A stretch of 64,000 nt of DNA, from contig MTMF02000009.1 of assembly GCA_002011125.2 (NCBI GenBank), positions 1,084,989 through 1,148,988 of the forward strand, read 5' to 3'. Positions 41,865 through 49,530 of the stretch are shown one piece after another. A program made the translations under genes and the position numbers. Below the pieces are notes generated by a model. The model saw only the letters and a program-made list of their open reading frames with translations. It was not told the DNA's origin and did no database searches. Within the stretch, counting starts at the first letter, position 1; every line of letters starts with the position of its first letter. The stretch is from Candidatus Hydrothermarchaeum profundi (lineage in GTDB: Archaea > Hydrothermarchaeota > Hydrothermarchaeia > Hydrothermarchaeales > Hydrothermarchaeaceae).

Positions 41865-42676
41865 GAGTTTTATTGTTAATTATAATATTATGCACCTTTG
41901 ATAAAGTGAGCGTGGTCTACGGATCTGGTATAAGTGTAGAGACCGATATGGTAGAGCCTGTATTTGCTCCTGGAGAAATTGGGAGGTATTCTGTATGGAT
42001 TACAAATAATCTGAAAGAAAATCAAACTATAACTATTTCTCCTGCTGGTAAGATATCTAACTTGTTGGAAGTTTATTTTGAGGGCAAAGAACTCTCAACT
42101 AGTAATTTTAAGCTTAGTACTGATACGACGGAACATCTTGAGTTAATTGTTAATGCTCCGGAGAATCCAGGGATATATACAGGATATCTTGTTTTATCAT
42201 CTGGATGGGGAACCCAAGCGATACCAATATCAGTAAAGGTTATTGATGATGAGCCGTTGATGGATGTTAAGGTGGAGGCTATTACGAAGGAGCTTTCGTT
42301 GGGTAGTCCTTTGAAGTTTTATGTTTCTCTTTATAATCTTGGTTTTAAGGAGAGGTTTGATGTTCATCTGGTGTATGCGGTTAAGGAGTTGGAGACTGAG
42401 AGGGTTTTGACTAAGGTTGAGGAGGAGATGGCTATTGAGACTTCTCTTTCTTTTGTTAGGGTTATTCCGGCTGAGAACCTTAGCTTGGAGGCCGGTAGGT
42501 ATTATATTGAGGCGGCGGCCTTGTATGAGAATAAGTCTGCTTCTGCCGCGGATATCTTCACGGTGTTTAAGCCTTTCTGGACTACAACCAAAAAAATAGC
42601 AGTTCTACCTATATTCGCTGGGTTAGGTCTGATATGGTATAAGAAAAAAACAGGAAATATTGGGGGGTTGAAATGA
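41861..42676 (+). CDS. Short membrane protein copying the juxtamembrane region of the giant protein (271 aa)
   Basis: Residues 1-22 form a signal peptide (MRVLLLIIILC, ending VYGSG). The first domain (about 23-130) is a diverged homologue of the giant's residues about 10212-10330; compare SVETDMVEP and YSVWITNNLKENQ with SVETNLGS and YSIWITNHLKRNQ. The second domain is identical to the giant's because it lies in the 351-bp perfect repeat. A single membrane span (about VLPIFAGLGLIW) and a tiny basic tail (YKKKTGN) follow, with no ATPase. It overlaps the giant gene by four bases (ATGA), so the two are translationally coupled. It could form mixed membrane-proximal oligomers with the giant protein, capping or diluting ATPase subunits. 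That is inference. Confidence 0.85.
   Translation: MRVLLLIIILCTFDKVSVVYGSGISVETDMVEPVFAPGEIGRYSVWITNNLKENQTITISPAGKISNLLEVYFEGKELSTSNFKLSTDTTEHLELIVNAPENPGIYTGYLVLSSGWGTQAIPISVKVIDDEPLMDVKVEAITKELSLGSPLKFYVSLYNLGFKERFDVHLVYAVKELETERVLTKVEEEMAIETSLSFVRVIPAENLSLEAGRYYIEAAALYENKSASAADIFTVFKPFWTTTKKIAVLPIFAGLGLIWYKKKTGNIGGLK
42251..42601 (+). repeat. 351-bp perfect direct repeat, copy 2 (inside the short membrane protein)
   Basis: Identical to 40353-40703. The flanks diverge immediately on both sides: GAT before versus AAA in copy 1, and GTTCTA after versus ATGATA. The sharp ends point to a recent copying or gene-conversion event confined to the juxtamembrane domain. Confidence 0.95.
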
Positions 42677-42781
42677 TAATAAATATTCATGGGCATCCAA
42701 AATATGAGCGGGTATGTATTATAGAGAGGGATAGTTTTATAGAGTATTACATATAATTATTTAAAATTGAGGTTTGCATAG

Positions 42782-44218
42782 ATGGTCTTTTGGCGAAAAA
42801 AGGAGGAAGAGGAAAAAGAAGAAGAAATAGAGCTTTTAACCGATGAGGAATATGATGCTGAGGCAGAGTTACAGAAGCAACTTGAAGCGGAGAGGGAATA
42901 CGAGAGGAAGTTGCTAGAGAAAGAAAAGAAAGAAGAAACTAGAAGGGAAGGAGAAGCATTAACTCCTGAGAGCCTCCTCCTTAAAATAGAAAAACTTGAA
43001 GGGAAGCTTGCGACATTTGAAGAGGCAAGATCTAGAATAGATGATAGGATAATGAGGGTTTCAGAGCAAGTAGGCGAATTAAGATCAATGATTCTTGAAA
43101 GAGAAAAATCATTTGGTTTTCTCGAAGCCGAATTTGAAAATATTAAAGATATTTTTGAAACAGTTAAGCCAGATGAATTTGCAAAGGAGTTAGATAGGAA
43201 AGAAAAGAAGATAATAGAAAATAAGATTCTCATAGAAAGACTCGAAGAGACTGTTGACCGCCTTGGAAAAGAGGTTTCAGAATTCAGGAAGTTGATTGAT
43301 AAAATAAAAAGTTTCGAAAACTTGGTGGAGATTGCGCAATCTGTTAGCGAGAAAGTTAGTGCAGTAGAGGAAACAAAAAAGTATACCGATAGGTTATCGG
43401 CAAAGGTGGAAACAATTTTTGCAGAGCTTACTGATAGGTTAACCGAACTCGAAGAAGATAGGAGTAAGATAATAAGGTTTGATGAGCTTTCAAAAGAGTT
43501 GCTCAGATCTCTTGATAACCTATATGTAAAATTAGAAGGAGCTGTTACTAAAACCGAATTATCTGAAGAATTAAGAAATCTTGAGAATTTTTTAGTAGAA
43601 AGATTTGCTGCTTCAGAGGGAATGAATGATAGATTAATCAGCGCAGAGGAGGCTATAAAGAATCTTGAAAGAAGGATTCGTTTATTAGAGCTGGAGAAAG
43701 TCAGTATGGAGATAACTGATAGAATTAGGAAAATAGGGCCTGAGCTGAAAGAAATGCGTAGAATTGAAGAACTCACGAGAGAAAGTCGAGAGATCCTAGA
43801 ACTAATGAAAATAGTTGATGAGGATTATAAGAGAGGAGCAATATCTGAGGAGAGTTATAATGAGATTAAAAGTAAGAATCAGAAAAAACTAGAAGAAATA
43901 AAAGATGCACTAAGGGAAGATTTCAAGAGACTAGAGAAGATGCTTGAAGTCGAGCTGACTCCCCCGGAGGTTATCAAGGAAGAGAAGGAAGAAATACCAA
44001 CTACGAACCAAGACGAGTTGGAGAAAAAAATAAAGAGGCTAGAGATAGAAAGAAAGAGTGTTTTAAATCTGTTGGAAAATCTTTCTAATGAACCTAATGA
44101 GGCGAAAAAGAAAGTGCTGGAGAAAACATATAAAGATAAGCTTGAGCAAATTTCTAATAATATAATGAGTCTAAAAAAAGAATTAGCATCTTCTGAGGCG
44201 ACGGGAGATGAGGTTTAA
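42782..44218 (+). CDS. Cytoplasmic coiled-coil protein (478 aa)
   Basis: Soluble and highly charged. A basic MVFWRKK start is followed by an acidic Glu run and a Glu/Arg/Lys-rich tail (about 35-60). Long heptad-repeat coiled coil runs from about 65 to 340 (LLLKIEKLEGKLATFEEARS is the first clear stretch). A hairpin with YKRGAISEESYNEIKSKNQ lies at about 365, a Pro/Glu linker follows, and a final helical hairpin sits at about 415-470. No signal peptide or membrane segment is present. The coiled-coil pattern recalls archaellum accessory proteins such as ArlC/FlaC, but the diagnostic ArlD/E domain is not seen, so I do not assign it. About 105 bp separate it from the upstream gene. It shares hairpin motifs with the 1963-aa surface protein and the next gene, suggesting assembly together. 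Start ATG with GAGG 9 nt upstream. Confidence 0.8.
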   Translation: MVFWRKKEEEEKEEEIELLTDEEYDAEAELQKQLEAEREYERKLLEKEKKEETRREGEALTPESLLLKIEKLEGKLATFEEARSRIDDRIMRVSEQVGELRSMILEREKSFGFLEAEFENIKDIFETVKPDEFAKELDRKEKKIIENKILIERLEETVDRLGKEVSEFRKLIDKIKSFENLVEIAQSVSEKVSAVEETKKYTDRLSAKVETIFAELTDRLTELEEDRSKIIRFDELSKELLRSLDNLYVKLEGAVTKTELSEELRNLENFLVERFAASEGMNDRLISAEEAIKNLERRIRLLELEKVSMEITDRIRKIGPELKEMRRIEELTRESREILELMKIVDEDYKRGAISEESYNEIKSKNQKKLEEIKDALREDFKRLEKMLEVELTPPEVIKEEKEEIPTTNQDELEKKIKRLEIERKSVLNLLENLSNEPNEAKKKVLEKTYKDKLEQISNNIMSLKKELASSEATGDEV

Positions 44219-46400
44219 GGAAAAAATAAGCTCATTATTCGAGGCTATTTTTCATAGGAAAAAAGATGAACAGCCTATAATGGAAGAAGTTGAAGAAGAA
44301 AATAATGAAACGGAGAATGAAGACCCTGAGAATCAACTTATAATAGAAGAAGCAGCGCCTGAATATGTGCTATTAAGCGCATTTGCAAAAGAAAAGCCTG
44401 AGATAGGATTCTCATATGCGCTGAATAAAATCGAAGAGCTCAAGAGGCAGATTAATTATCTTAGTAATGAAGTACAACTTCTCCAAATGAAAAACAATTC
44501 TCTAGCAGAAACGAATCTTCTACTAGAGAAAGATCTAGAAAAAATCGCTGTGTTTACAGCCCAGTTAGAGGAAGTAAAGGAGGACCTCAGGGAAAAAGAA
44601 AGCCTAATAATGCTCAAGGAGTCGGAGATCCAAGAGCTAAATAAAACAATAGAGATTCTCAATAGCGAGATTAATCAACTTAATAAAGACCTAGAGGAAA
44701 AGGACGAGGAAATTAAAAGACATCTAGAAACTATTCAACGCCTAGAAGATGAATCTAAGATAGCCAATCTTGAGAGGGAGATAAGAGACCTTAAGGTAAA
44801 ATTATCAGAACAGGAAGATATGCTCGCTGTAAAGACCTCTGAGGCAGAGCAATACATGCAGATGGCGGCTTCTCAAGATGCGGAGCTTAATTCTTTAAAG
44901 GCTACTTGGTGGGAATTGAATAAGGAAGTTAAGAGTCTTAGAGCCGAGCTAGAAGAAAGAACTGCATTACTGGCTTCTAAGGAAGCCATGGTAAAAGAAC
45001 TGGTGAAGAAGTCCGCAACTATCAGAGCCGAAAACGACCGACTCAAGAAGGAACTAACAGAGAAAAACAGAATCCTTGAAGACTATAAAGATATGGAGGC
45101 GCGGGTTAAAGAACTTACTAAACAGAGAGACAAAGCAGAGTTACTACTAAGAGAGGCTAAGAAGAAAATTAGACAACTAGAAGATGATTCTAAAGTTGCT
45201 GGCTTGGAAGCTGAACTAAGAGTTCTGAGGCCGTTAGCAGAAGAAGTAAAAGTTCTCAGAAGAACTGTCGAAGAGCAGAGAGCTGCTTTAGAAAAAGCTA
45301 CAGCTGAAGCCGAAGAGTACAAAACCATTGCAGCTTCTCAAGATTCTGAGTTAGGTTCCCTAAAAAATACTTGGTGGGAATTAAATCAGCAAATAAAAGC
45401 ATTGAAAGCGCAACTCGGGGAAAAAGACGAGATCATATCGTCTAAGGATAACACAATAGCAGAGCTTACCGGTAAAACTGCCGCTTTGGGTACGCAAGTC
45501 GAGAAGCTAAGGAGGGAGTTGGAAGATAGAGAGAGAAAGATCGAGTCATACGAGAGCAGATTATCAGAACTTGAGGAAGCGAGACGTAAAATTACTGAAG
45601 AGTTTGAGAAGCAGAAAAGAACATTGTCAGAGCAAACAGCCTTGGTAGAGGAACTAAAGAAAGAACTTGAGGATAGAGAAAGGAAGATAGATTCTTATGA
45701 AAGAAGGATCACAGAACTCGAAGAGGCAAAGCGTAAACTAGTAGAAGATTTTGAGAATCAGAAAAAGATACTCGCTGAAAGATTGTCAGAAGCTGAGCAA
45801 TTTAAGATGATGGCGGCAGCCCAAGATGAAGAACTTACGACGTTGAAGAATACTTGGTTTGAACAGAATCAGCAAATAAAGAGGCTTAAAAAAGAGCTGG
45901 AAGAAAAAACAAGTATTTTAGAATCTAAAGACTCCCTTATACGTGAGTTAACTAAGACTGGTGCTGCATTAAATGCTAAGATCCAACAGCTTGAAAAGGA
46001 GTTAGCAAAGAAAGATAAAGAAATATCTGAAAAGGAGAAAGAGATTCTTTTATCTAAAACAAGGGAAGCTCAGGTTTCTATTCCCGCTTCTAAGGATGCG
46101 GAGAAATTGGCTGAATATGAGAAAAAACTTTCTGAACTTGAGACTATGATAAAGTTATTAACTCAACAAAAAACTTCTATAGAGTCCGCTCAGACAGTAG
46201 TTCCTATGGGACCAGTAGAACCTGGGGCTGGAGTGTCTCATAAAATTGCGAAAGAGCTGAAGCTTTTACAAATACAAGAGAAGTCTCTCTTACGCTCTTA
46301 CGAAAATATCAAAGATAAAAACAGTCCGAAAGCTAAAATATACAAATCTAAGATTGATCAGATCCAACAGCGCATTAGAGAACTCAAAGAACATGTTTGA
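44208..46400 (+). CDS. Long coiled-coil protein with three internal TWWE-type repeats (730 aa)
   Basis: Soluble coiled-coil protein. A basic N-terminal helix (MRFKEKISSLFEAIFHRKK) is followed by an acidic stretch, then nearly continuous heptad repeats from about residue 75 to 660. Three diverged copies of a block of about 155-160 residues start near residues 211, 366 and 527. Each begins E-A-E-x-Y/F, then M/I-A-A-x-Q-D, then L-K-x-T-W-W/F-E, and Trp is unusual in a coiled coil. The C-terminus (about 680-730) is a helical hairpin homologous to that of the preceding gene product. It overlaps the upstream gene by 11 bases and the CheR gene by 8, so the three are one translational unit. It is rich in Glu and Gln and so a conceivable substrate of CheR. 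That is untested inference. Confidence 0.8.
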   Translation: MRFKEKISSLFEAIFHRKKDEQPIMEEVEEENNETENEDPENQLIIEEAAPEYVLLSAFAKEKPEIGFSYALNKIEELKRQINYLSNEVQLLQMKNNSLAETNLLLEKDLEKIAVFTAQLEEVKEDLREKESLIMLKESEIQELNKTIEILNSEINQLNKDLEEKDEEIKRHLETIQRLEDESKIANLEREIRDLKVKLSEQEDMLAVKTSEAEQYMQMAASQDAELNSLKATWWELNKEVKSLRAELEERTALLASKEAMVKELVKKSATIRAENDRLKKELTEKNRILEDYKDMEARVKELTKQRDKAELLLREAKKKIRQLEDDSKVAGLEAELRVLRPLAEEVKVLRRTVEEQRAALEKATAEAEEYKTIAASQDSELGSLKNTWWELNQQIKALKAQLGEKDEIISSKDNTIAELTGKTAALGTQVEKLRRELEDRERKIESYESRLSELEEARRKITEEFEKQKRTLSEQTALVEELKKELEDRERKIDSYERRITELEEAKRKLVEDFENQKKILAERLSEAEQFKMMAAAQDEELTTLKNTWFEQNQQIKRLKKELEEKTSILESKDSLIRELTKTGAALNAKIQQLEKELAKKDKEISEKEKEILLSKTREAQVSIPASKDAEKLAEYEKKLSELETMIKLLTQQKTSIESAQTVVPMGPVEPGAGVSHKIAKELKLLQIQEKSLLRSYENIKDKNSPKAKIYKSKIDQIQQRIRELKEHV

Positions 46401-47208
46401 TGACGATTTTTTCTTTGAAAAACTAAAGAAAAGAGTAAAAGAAAGTATCGATTTTCAAACTCAGTTTTACGGTGATAAACATCTCAAGCGGAGATTTCAA
46501 ATTAGAATGAGAGCCCTAGGCATTAAAACTTACAGAGAATACGAGCAATTACTTACTAATAACCCTGAAGAATATGATAAGCTGATAAGAGTACTAACCG
46601 TTAACGTTACTGAATGGTTTAGAAATCCAGAGGTATTTGAGGCTATTAAGAAAAAAGTCTTTCCGAGTCTATTTGAAGAAATGGAAAGAAATAATAGGAA
46701 ATACCTCCGGATATGGAGTATAGGATGCGCTGATGGCAAGGAACCATATTCTGTTGCAATCCTATTACATGAATTTCTGGGAGAGAAAATAAAGAATTTT
46801 GCTATCGTAATATTTGCCTCTGATATTGATAGAGAGGTATTAGAGAGAGCAAGAATAGGAAGATATCATGAAAGCGAAATGAGAGGCTTAAACTCGGAGC
46901 AGATTAAAAAATATTTTATCAAGGAAGATGGGACCTACACTATTATTCCCTCTATGAAAAATTTAGTAAAATTTGAGAAAAGAGATCTACTTAAGGATAG
47001 GCATCATGTTGGATTAGATTTAATTCTATGTAGAAACGTTGTAATTTATTTTACAAGAGAGCTGAAGAAGCGATTATATAAGGAGTTGTATAACTCCCTT
47101 AGAAAGGGAGGATATTTTATTTCAGGTAAAACCGAGTCTATAATGGGGGAGGCGAGAGGACTATTTTCTCCAGTTGATTTGGAAAACCGGATTTATAAGA
47201 AGGTCTAA
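46393..47208 (+). CDS. CheR-type protein-glutamate methyltransferase
   Basis: SAM-dependent methyltransferase of the CheR family (271 aa), which makes gamma-glutamyl methyl esters on chemoreceptors. It shows the N-terminal helical domain, VNVTEWFRN, the SAM loop WSIGCADGKEPYSVAILL, the acidic ASDIDREVLERA strand, and DLILCRNVVIYF. I chose ATG 46393 (MFDDDFFFEKLK) over the earlier frame opening at 46354 because it matches the usual CheR start and overlaps the upstream stop by only 8 bases. No CheB, CheA, CheW or MCP gene is in the window. It is an orphan CheR at the end of the giant-protein cluster, so its substrate may be one of the coiled-coil proteins. Confidence 0.9.
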   Translation: MFDDDFFFEKLKKRVKESIDFQTQFYGDKHLKRRFQIRMRALGIKTYREYEQLLTNNPEEYDKLIRVLTVNVTEWFRNPEVFEAIKKKVFPSLFEEMERNNRKYLRIWSIGCADGKEPYSVAILLHEFLGEKIKNFAIVIFASDIDREVLERARIGRYHESEMRGLNSEQIKKYFIKEDGTYTIIPSMKNLVKFEKRDLLKDRHHVGLDLILCRNVVIYFTRELKKRLYKELYNSLRKGGYFISGKTESIMGEARGLFSPVDLENRIYKKV

Positions 47209-47214
47209 TAATAA

Positions 47215-47224
47215 TTTTTATATT
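47215..47224 (+). promoter_or_regulatory. TATA box of the queC operon
   Basis: TTTTTATATT centred about 28 nt before the queC ATG, the spacing of an archaeal leaderless promoter. A T-rich run just after the CheR stop could also end the upstream transcript. Confidence 0.5.
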
Positions 47225-47246
47225 CCTTTCACCGAGTTTAAATATT

Positions 47247-47924
47247 ATGAAAGCGATTTCTCTTCTTAGTAGTGGCATAGACTCTCTGGTTGCTTTAAGA
47301 TTATCTATAGAGGAATTAGAAGTTCCTCTAGCATTAACATTCGATTATGGTCAGGTATCTAGAAAAAGAGAAGTAGAGTACTCATCAAAAATATGTGAAA
47401 TTTTAGGTTTGGATCATAAAGTAATTCGGATATCTTGGTTGAAGGAGATTACTAGGAGTGGACTTATAAAAGGGGACATACCTGAAGTGAAAGAAAGAGA
47501 TTTAGATTCTAAACTGGCGAAAGAAACTGCAAAACAGGTATGGGTTCCCAATCGGAATGGTTTATTTATAAATATCGGGGCATGCTTTGCGGAGGCTATG
47601 GGAGCGAAATATATAATTACTGGATTCGATGCAGAAGAAGCTGCAACTTTTCCTGATAATTCCATGGAGTTTGTAGAGGCAGTAAATAATTCTCTATCCT
47701 ACTCTACTTTAACAAAAGTAGAAGTTTTTGCCCCATTAGTAAAAATGAGTAAAACCGATATTGTGCTAGCAGGCATGAAATACGAAGCACCCTTAGAATG
47801 GAGCTGGAGCTGTTACTTTGGTGGGGAAAAACCATGTCTTAAGTGTGAAAGTTGTGTCAGGAGATCGAGGGCTTTTAATAATGCGGGAATAAAGGACCCC
47901 TTGTTAGAGAGGCTAGGAATATGA
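47247..47924 (+). CDS. queC: 7-cyano-7-deazaguanine (preQ0) synthase
   Basis: Converts 7-carboxy-7-deazaguanine to preQ0 with ATP and ammonia in the archaeosine tRNA-modification pathway. A PP-loop is at residues 7-13 (LSSGIDS; the usual form is SGGxDS, so the first Gly is Ser). It also has LTFDYGQ, VPNRN and a FPDNSMEFVEA region where many QueC proteins have a PDCR-like motif. A C-terminal zinc site carries four cysteines (CYFGGEKPCLKCESC). The 225-residue length is normal. The following three genes overlap or abut it, giving a queC-DUF366-queE-queD operon. The altered PP-loop and PDCR region make it a divergent family member, but the context supports the function strongly. Confidence 0.9.
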   Translation: MKAISLLSSGIDSLVALRLSIEELEVPLALTFDYGQVSRKREVEYSSKICEILGLDHKVIRISWLKEITRSGLIKGDIPEVKERDLDSKLAKETAKQVWVPNRNGLFINIGACFAEAMGAKYIITGFDAEEAATFPDNSMEFVEAVNNSLSYSTLTKVEVFAPLVKMSKTDIVLAGMKYEAPLEWSWSCYFGGEKPCLKCESCVRRSRAFNNAGIKDPLLERLGI

Positions 47925-48472
47925 AGTGGGTCATCGTTGAAAAAATGGAGTATAATGGGAGGCAAATATTGCCTTATTGGGCTGAGAGGTATCTAGGTAT
48001 CTCAGGTGATTGTATAGTGGCGTTTAGAGGAAAATGCGATGTTGCACCAAAATACATGGTGGATATCGAGGATAAAGAAAAAGGTGAGAAAATATATTCT
48101 CCAGATATGCTTCATTTTATTGTAGAGCATTTTGATTCTTCTTCAATCGAACTAGCCTACGCTAGGCAGAGGATTTTAGTATTCATTGCTCAAGAAAAAC
48201 TCGGCGACTTAGGCTACATATGTTCTAGAGATGGTGGGGATCTCTTTTATAATGGTAAGAAGCTTTCGGTATCTATTGCCAGTGTTTCTAGAAATTCTCA
48301 AAAAATTCATTTTGGGATTAATGTTGAGAGCGATGAGTATATGAGTTTGAGTAAAATGGGAATCAAAAATCCTGAAAAAATTATGCGAGAAATATGTGTT
48401 GGGTACTGCAGTGAAATAGAGGATATCACTAAGGATATACATAAGACAAAGCCTCTGGAGGAATTAAAATGA
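47921..48472 (+). CDS. DUF366 family protein in the preQ0 operon
   Basis: A 183-residue archaeal DUF366 protein, recognised from its N-terminal GRQILPYWAERYLGISGDCIVAFRG-like region and the LAYARQRILVFIAQE segment. I see no membrane span or classic catalytic motif, but conserved Arg, Asp and Cys positions suggest an enzyme or nucleotide binder. It overlaps queC by four bases and queE by four, so it is embedded in the pathway. DUF366 is known to co-occur with deazapurine genes. Its biochemical role is not established to my knowledge. The name of this entry is a family assignment only. Confidence 0.75.
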   Translation: MKWVIVEKMEYNGRQILPYWAERYLGISGDCIVAFRGKCDVAPKYMVDIEDKEKGEKIYSPDMLHFIVEHFDSSSIELAYARQRILVFIAQEKLGDLGYICSRDGGDLFYNGKKLSVSIASVSRNSQKIHFGINVESDEYMSLSKMGIKNPEKIMREICVGYCSEIEDITKDIHKTKPLEELK

Positions 48473-49191
48473 AAGCTCCTATTAGAGAGATATTTTGTTC
48501 AGCGCAAGGCGAGGGGCCATATATAGGAGTTAGACAAGTGTTTGTACGTTTTGAAGGTTGTAATCTTAGCTGTATATACTGTGATACACCGCAAGATAAA
48601 AAATCAGAATATTGTAGAGTGGAATCCGTGCCAGGTTCATTTGAATTCACTAATTTAAGGAACCCCTTGTCCCCAGAAGAGGTTTCAGCGACCATGAAGA
48701 GATATGCGAATGTTCACTCTATTTCATTAACTGGAGGAGAACCTTTAATATACGCAGAATTTATAAGGGAGCTTAATATTGGGGTGCCTCTCTACCTAGA
48801 GAGTAATATGTCTTTACCCGAAAAGGCCGCAAAAATAAAAGATATGGTAGACTATGTAGCAGGAGACTTTAAATTAGCTCAAGCACACAGCTCTGATCAT
48901 TATGATAGATATCTCGAGAATATGGTTGAATGTTTTAGGATTTTAGCGAAAAATAATAAGAGAGACTGTTTTTGTAAGATAGTTCTTATTGAAAATTTTG
49001 ATAAAGAGGAGATAATAAATGGGGTGTCTCTTATAGAGGACTATGTATCCGTAGTTGTTCTGCAACCTGTAACCCCCATAGGCGGGTTAAAAGCACCTTC
49101 ACCTAAGGAGGTATTGGGACTGCAAGAAGAGCTTTCCTATCTAGATGTTAGAATTATACCTCAGAGTCATGTAATTTGGGGTGCTTTATAA
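48469..49191 (+). CDS. queE: 7-carboxy-7-deazaguanine synthase, radical SAM
   Basis: Radical SAM enzyme that contracts 6-carboxytetrahydropterin to 7-carboxy-7-deazaguanine. The N-terminus has the substrate signature IFCSAQGEGPYIGVRQVFVR. The cluster motif is the QueE form C-N-L-S-C-I-Y-C (Cx3Cx2C), followed by SLTGGEPL for SAM binding. The C-terminal VVLQPVTP strand is also typical. Length 240 residues. It overlaps DUF366 by four bases, and its last stop base is shared with the queD start, so translation is likely coupled. Confidence 0.92.
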   Translation: MKAPIREIFCSAQGEGPYIGVRQVFVRFEGCNLSCIYCDTPQDKKSEYCRVESVPGSFEFTNLRNPLSPEEVSATMKRYANVHSISLTGGEPLIYAEFIRELNIGVPLYLESNMSLPEKAAKIKDMVDYVAGDFKLAQAHSSDHYDRYLENMVECFRILAKNNKRDCFCKIVLIENFDKEEIINGVSLIEDYVSVVVLQPVTPIGGLKAPSPKEVLGLQEELSYLDVRIIPQSHVIWGAL

Positions 49192-49520
49192 TGAAATTGG
49201 GAATAATTGAATATATCGATGCAGCTCATTGTCTGCCGCAACACAAAACGTGTGAGCCTATGCACGGGCATACCTATCGTATCGAAGTCGTTATAGAAGG
49301 CGAGAAGGGGAAGGATGGCATGGTTATGGATTTCGGTGAATTAAGGAAAGTAGTCAAGAAAATATTGAAGGAGTATGACCACAGGGTACTTAATGATCTG
49401 ATGGAAAAGCCCACATGTGAGAATTTATGCGAAGCTATCTATTCCAAGCTAGAAAAAGAAATAAAGTTTCCATTTACATTAAGAGTTTGGGAAGGAAGAG
49501 GTAAATGGGTTGAAAAATAG
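49191..49520 (+). CDS. queD: 6-carboxy-5,6,7,8-tetrahydropterin synthase
   Basis: PTPS/QueD-family enzyme converting dihydroneopterin triphosphate to 6-carboxytetrahydropterin, the step before QueE. Zinc-binding histidines are AAH (about residue 13) and HGH (about 26 and 28), with the catalytic Cys in KTCEPMHGH. YDHRVLND and the C-terminal VWEGRGKW complete the family pattern. I use ATG 49191, which shares one base with the queE stop (TAATG); the frame opens five codons earlier but that would overlap queE without need. No GTP cyclohydrolase is in the window, so the first pathway step is encoded elsewhere. Confidence 0.9.
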   Translation: MKLGIIEYIDAAHCLPQHKTCEPMHGHTYRIEVVIEGEKGKDGMVMDFGELRKVVKKILKEYDHRVLNDLMEKPTCENLCEAIYSKLEKEIKFPFTLRVWEGRGKWVEK

Positions 49521-49530
49521 GATTGTCAAG

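Noticed and set aside
40519-42599. Two identical 60-codon frames in the duplicated segments
   Set aside because: They are out-of-frame shadows of the 351-bp perfect repeat and not independent genes.
42782-44218. Assignment of the coiled-coil protein as archaellum component ArlC/FlaC
   Set aside because: The coiled-coil pattern is suggestive, but no Arch_fla_DE domain or other arl genes are in the window, so the symbol would be unsupported.
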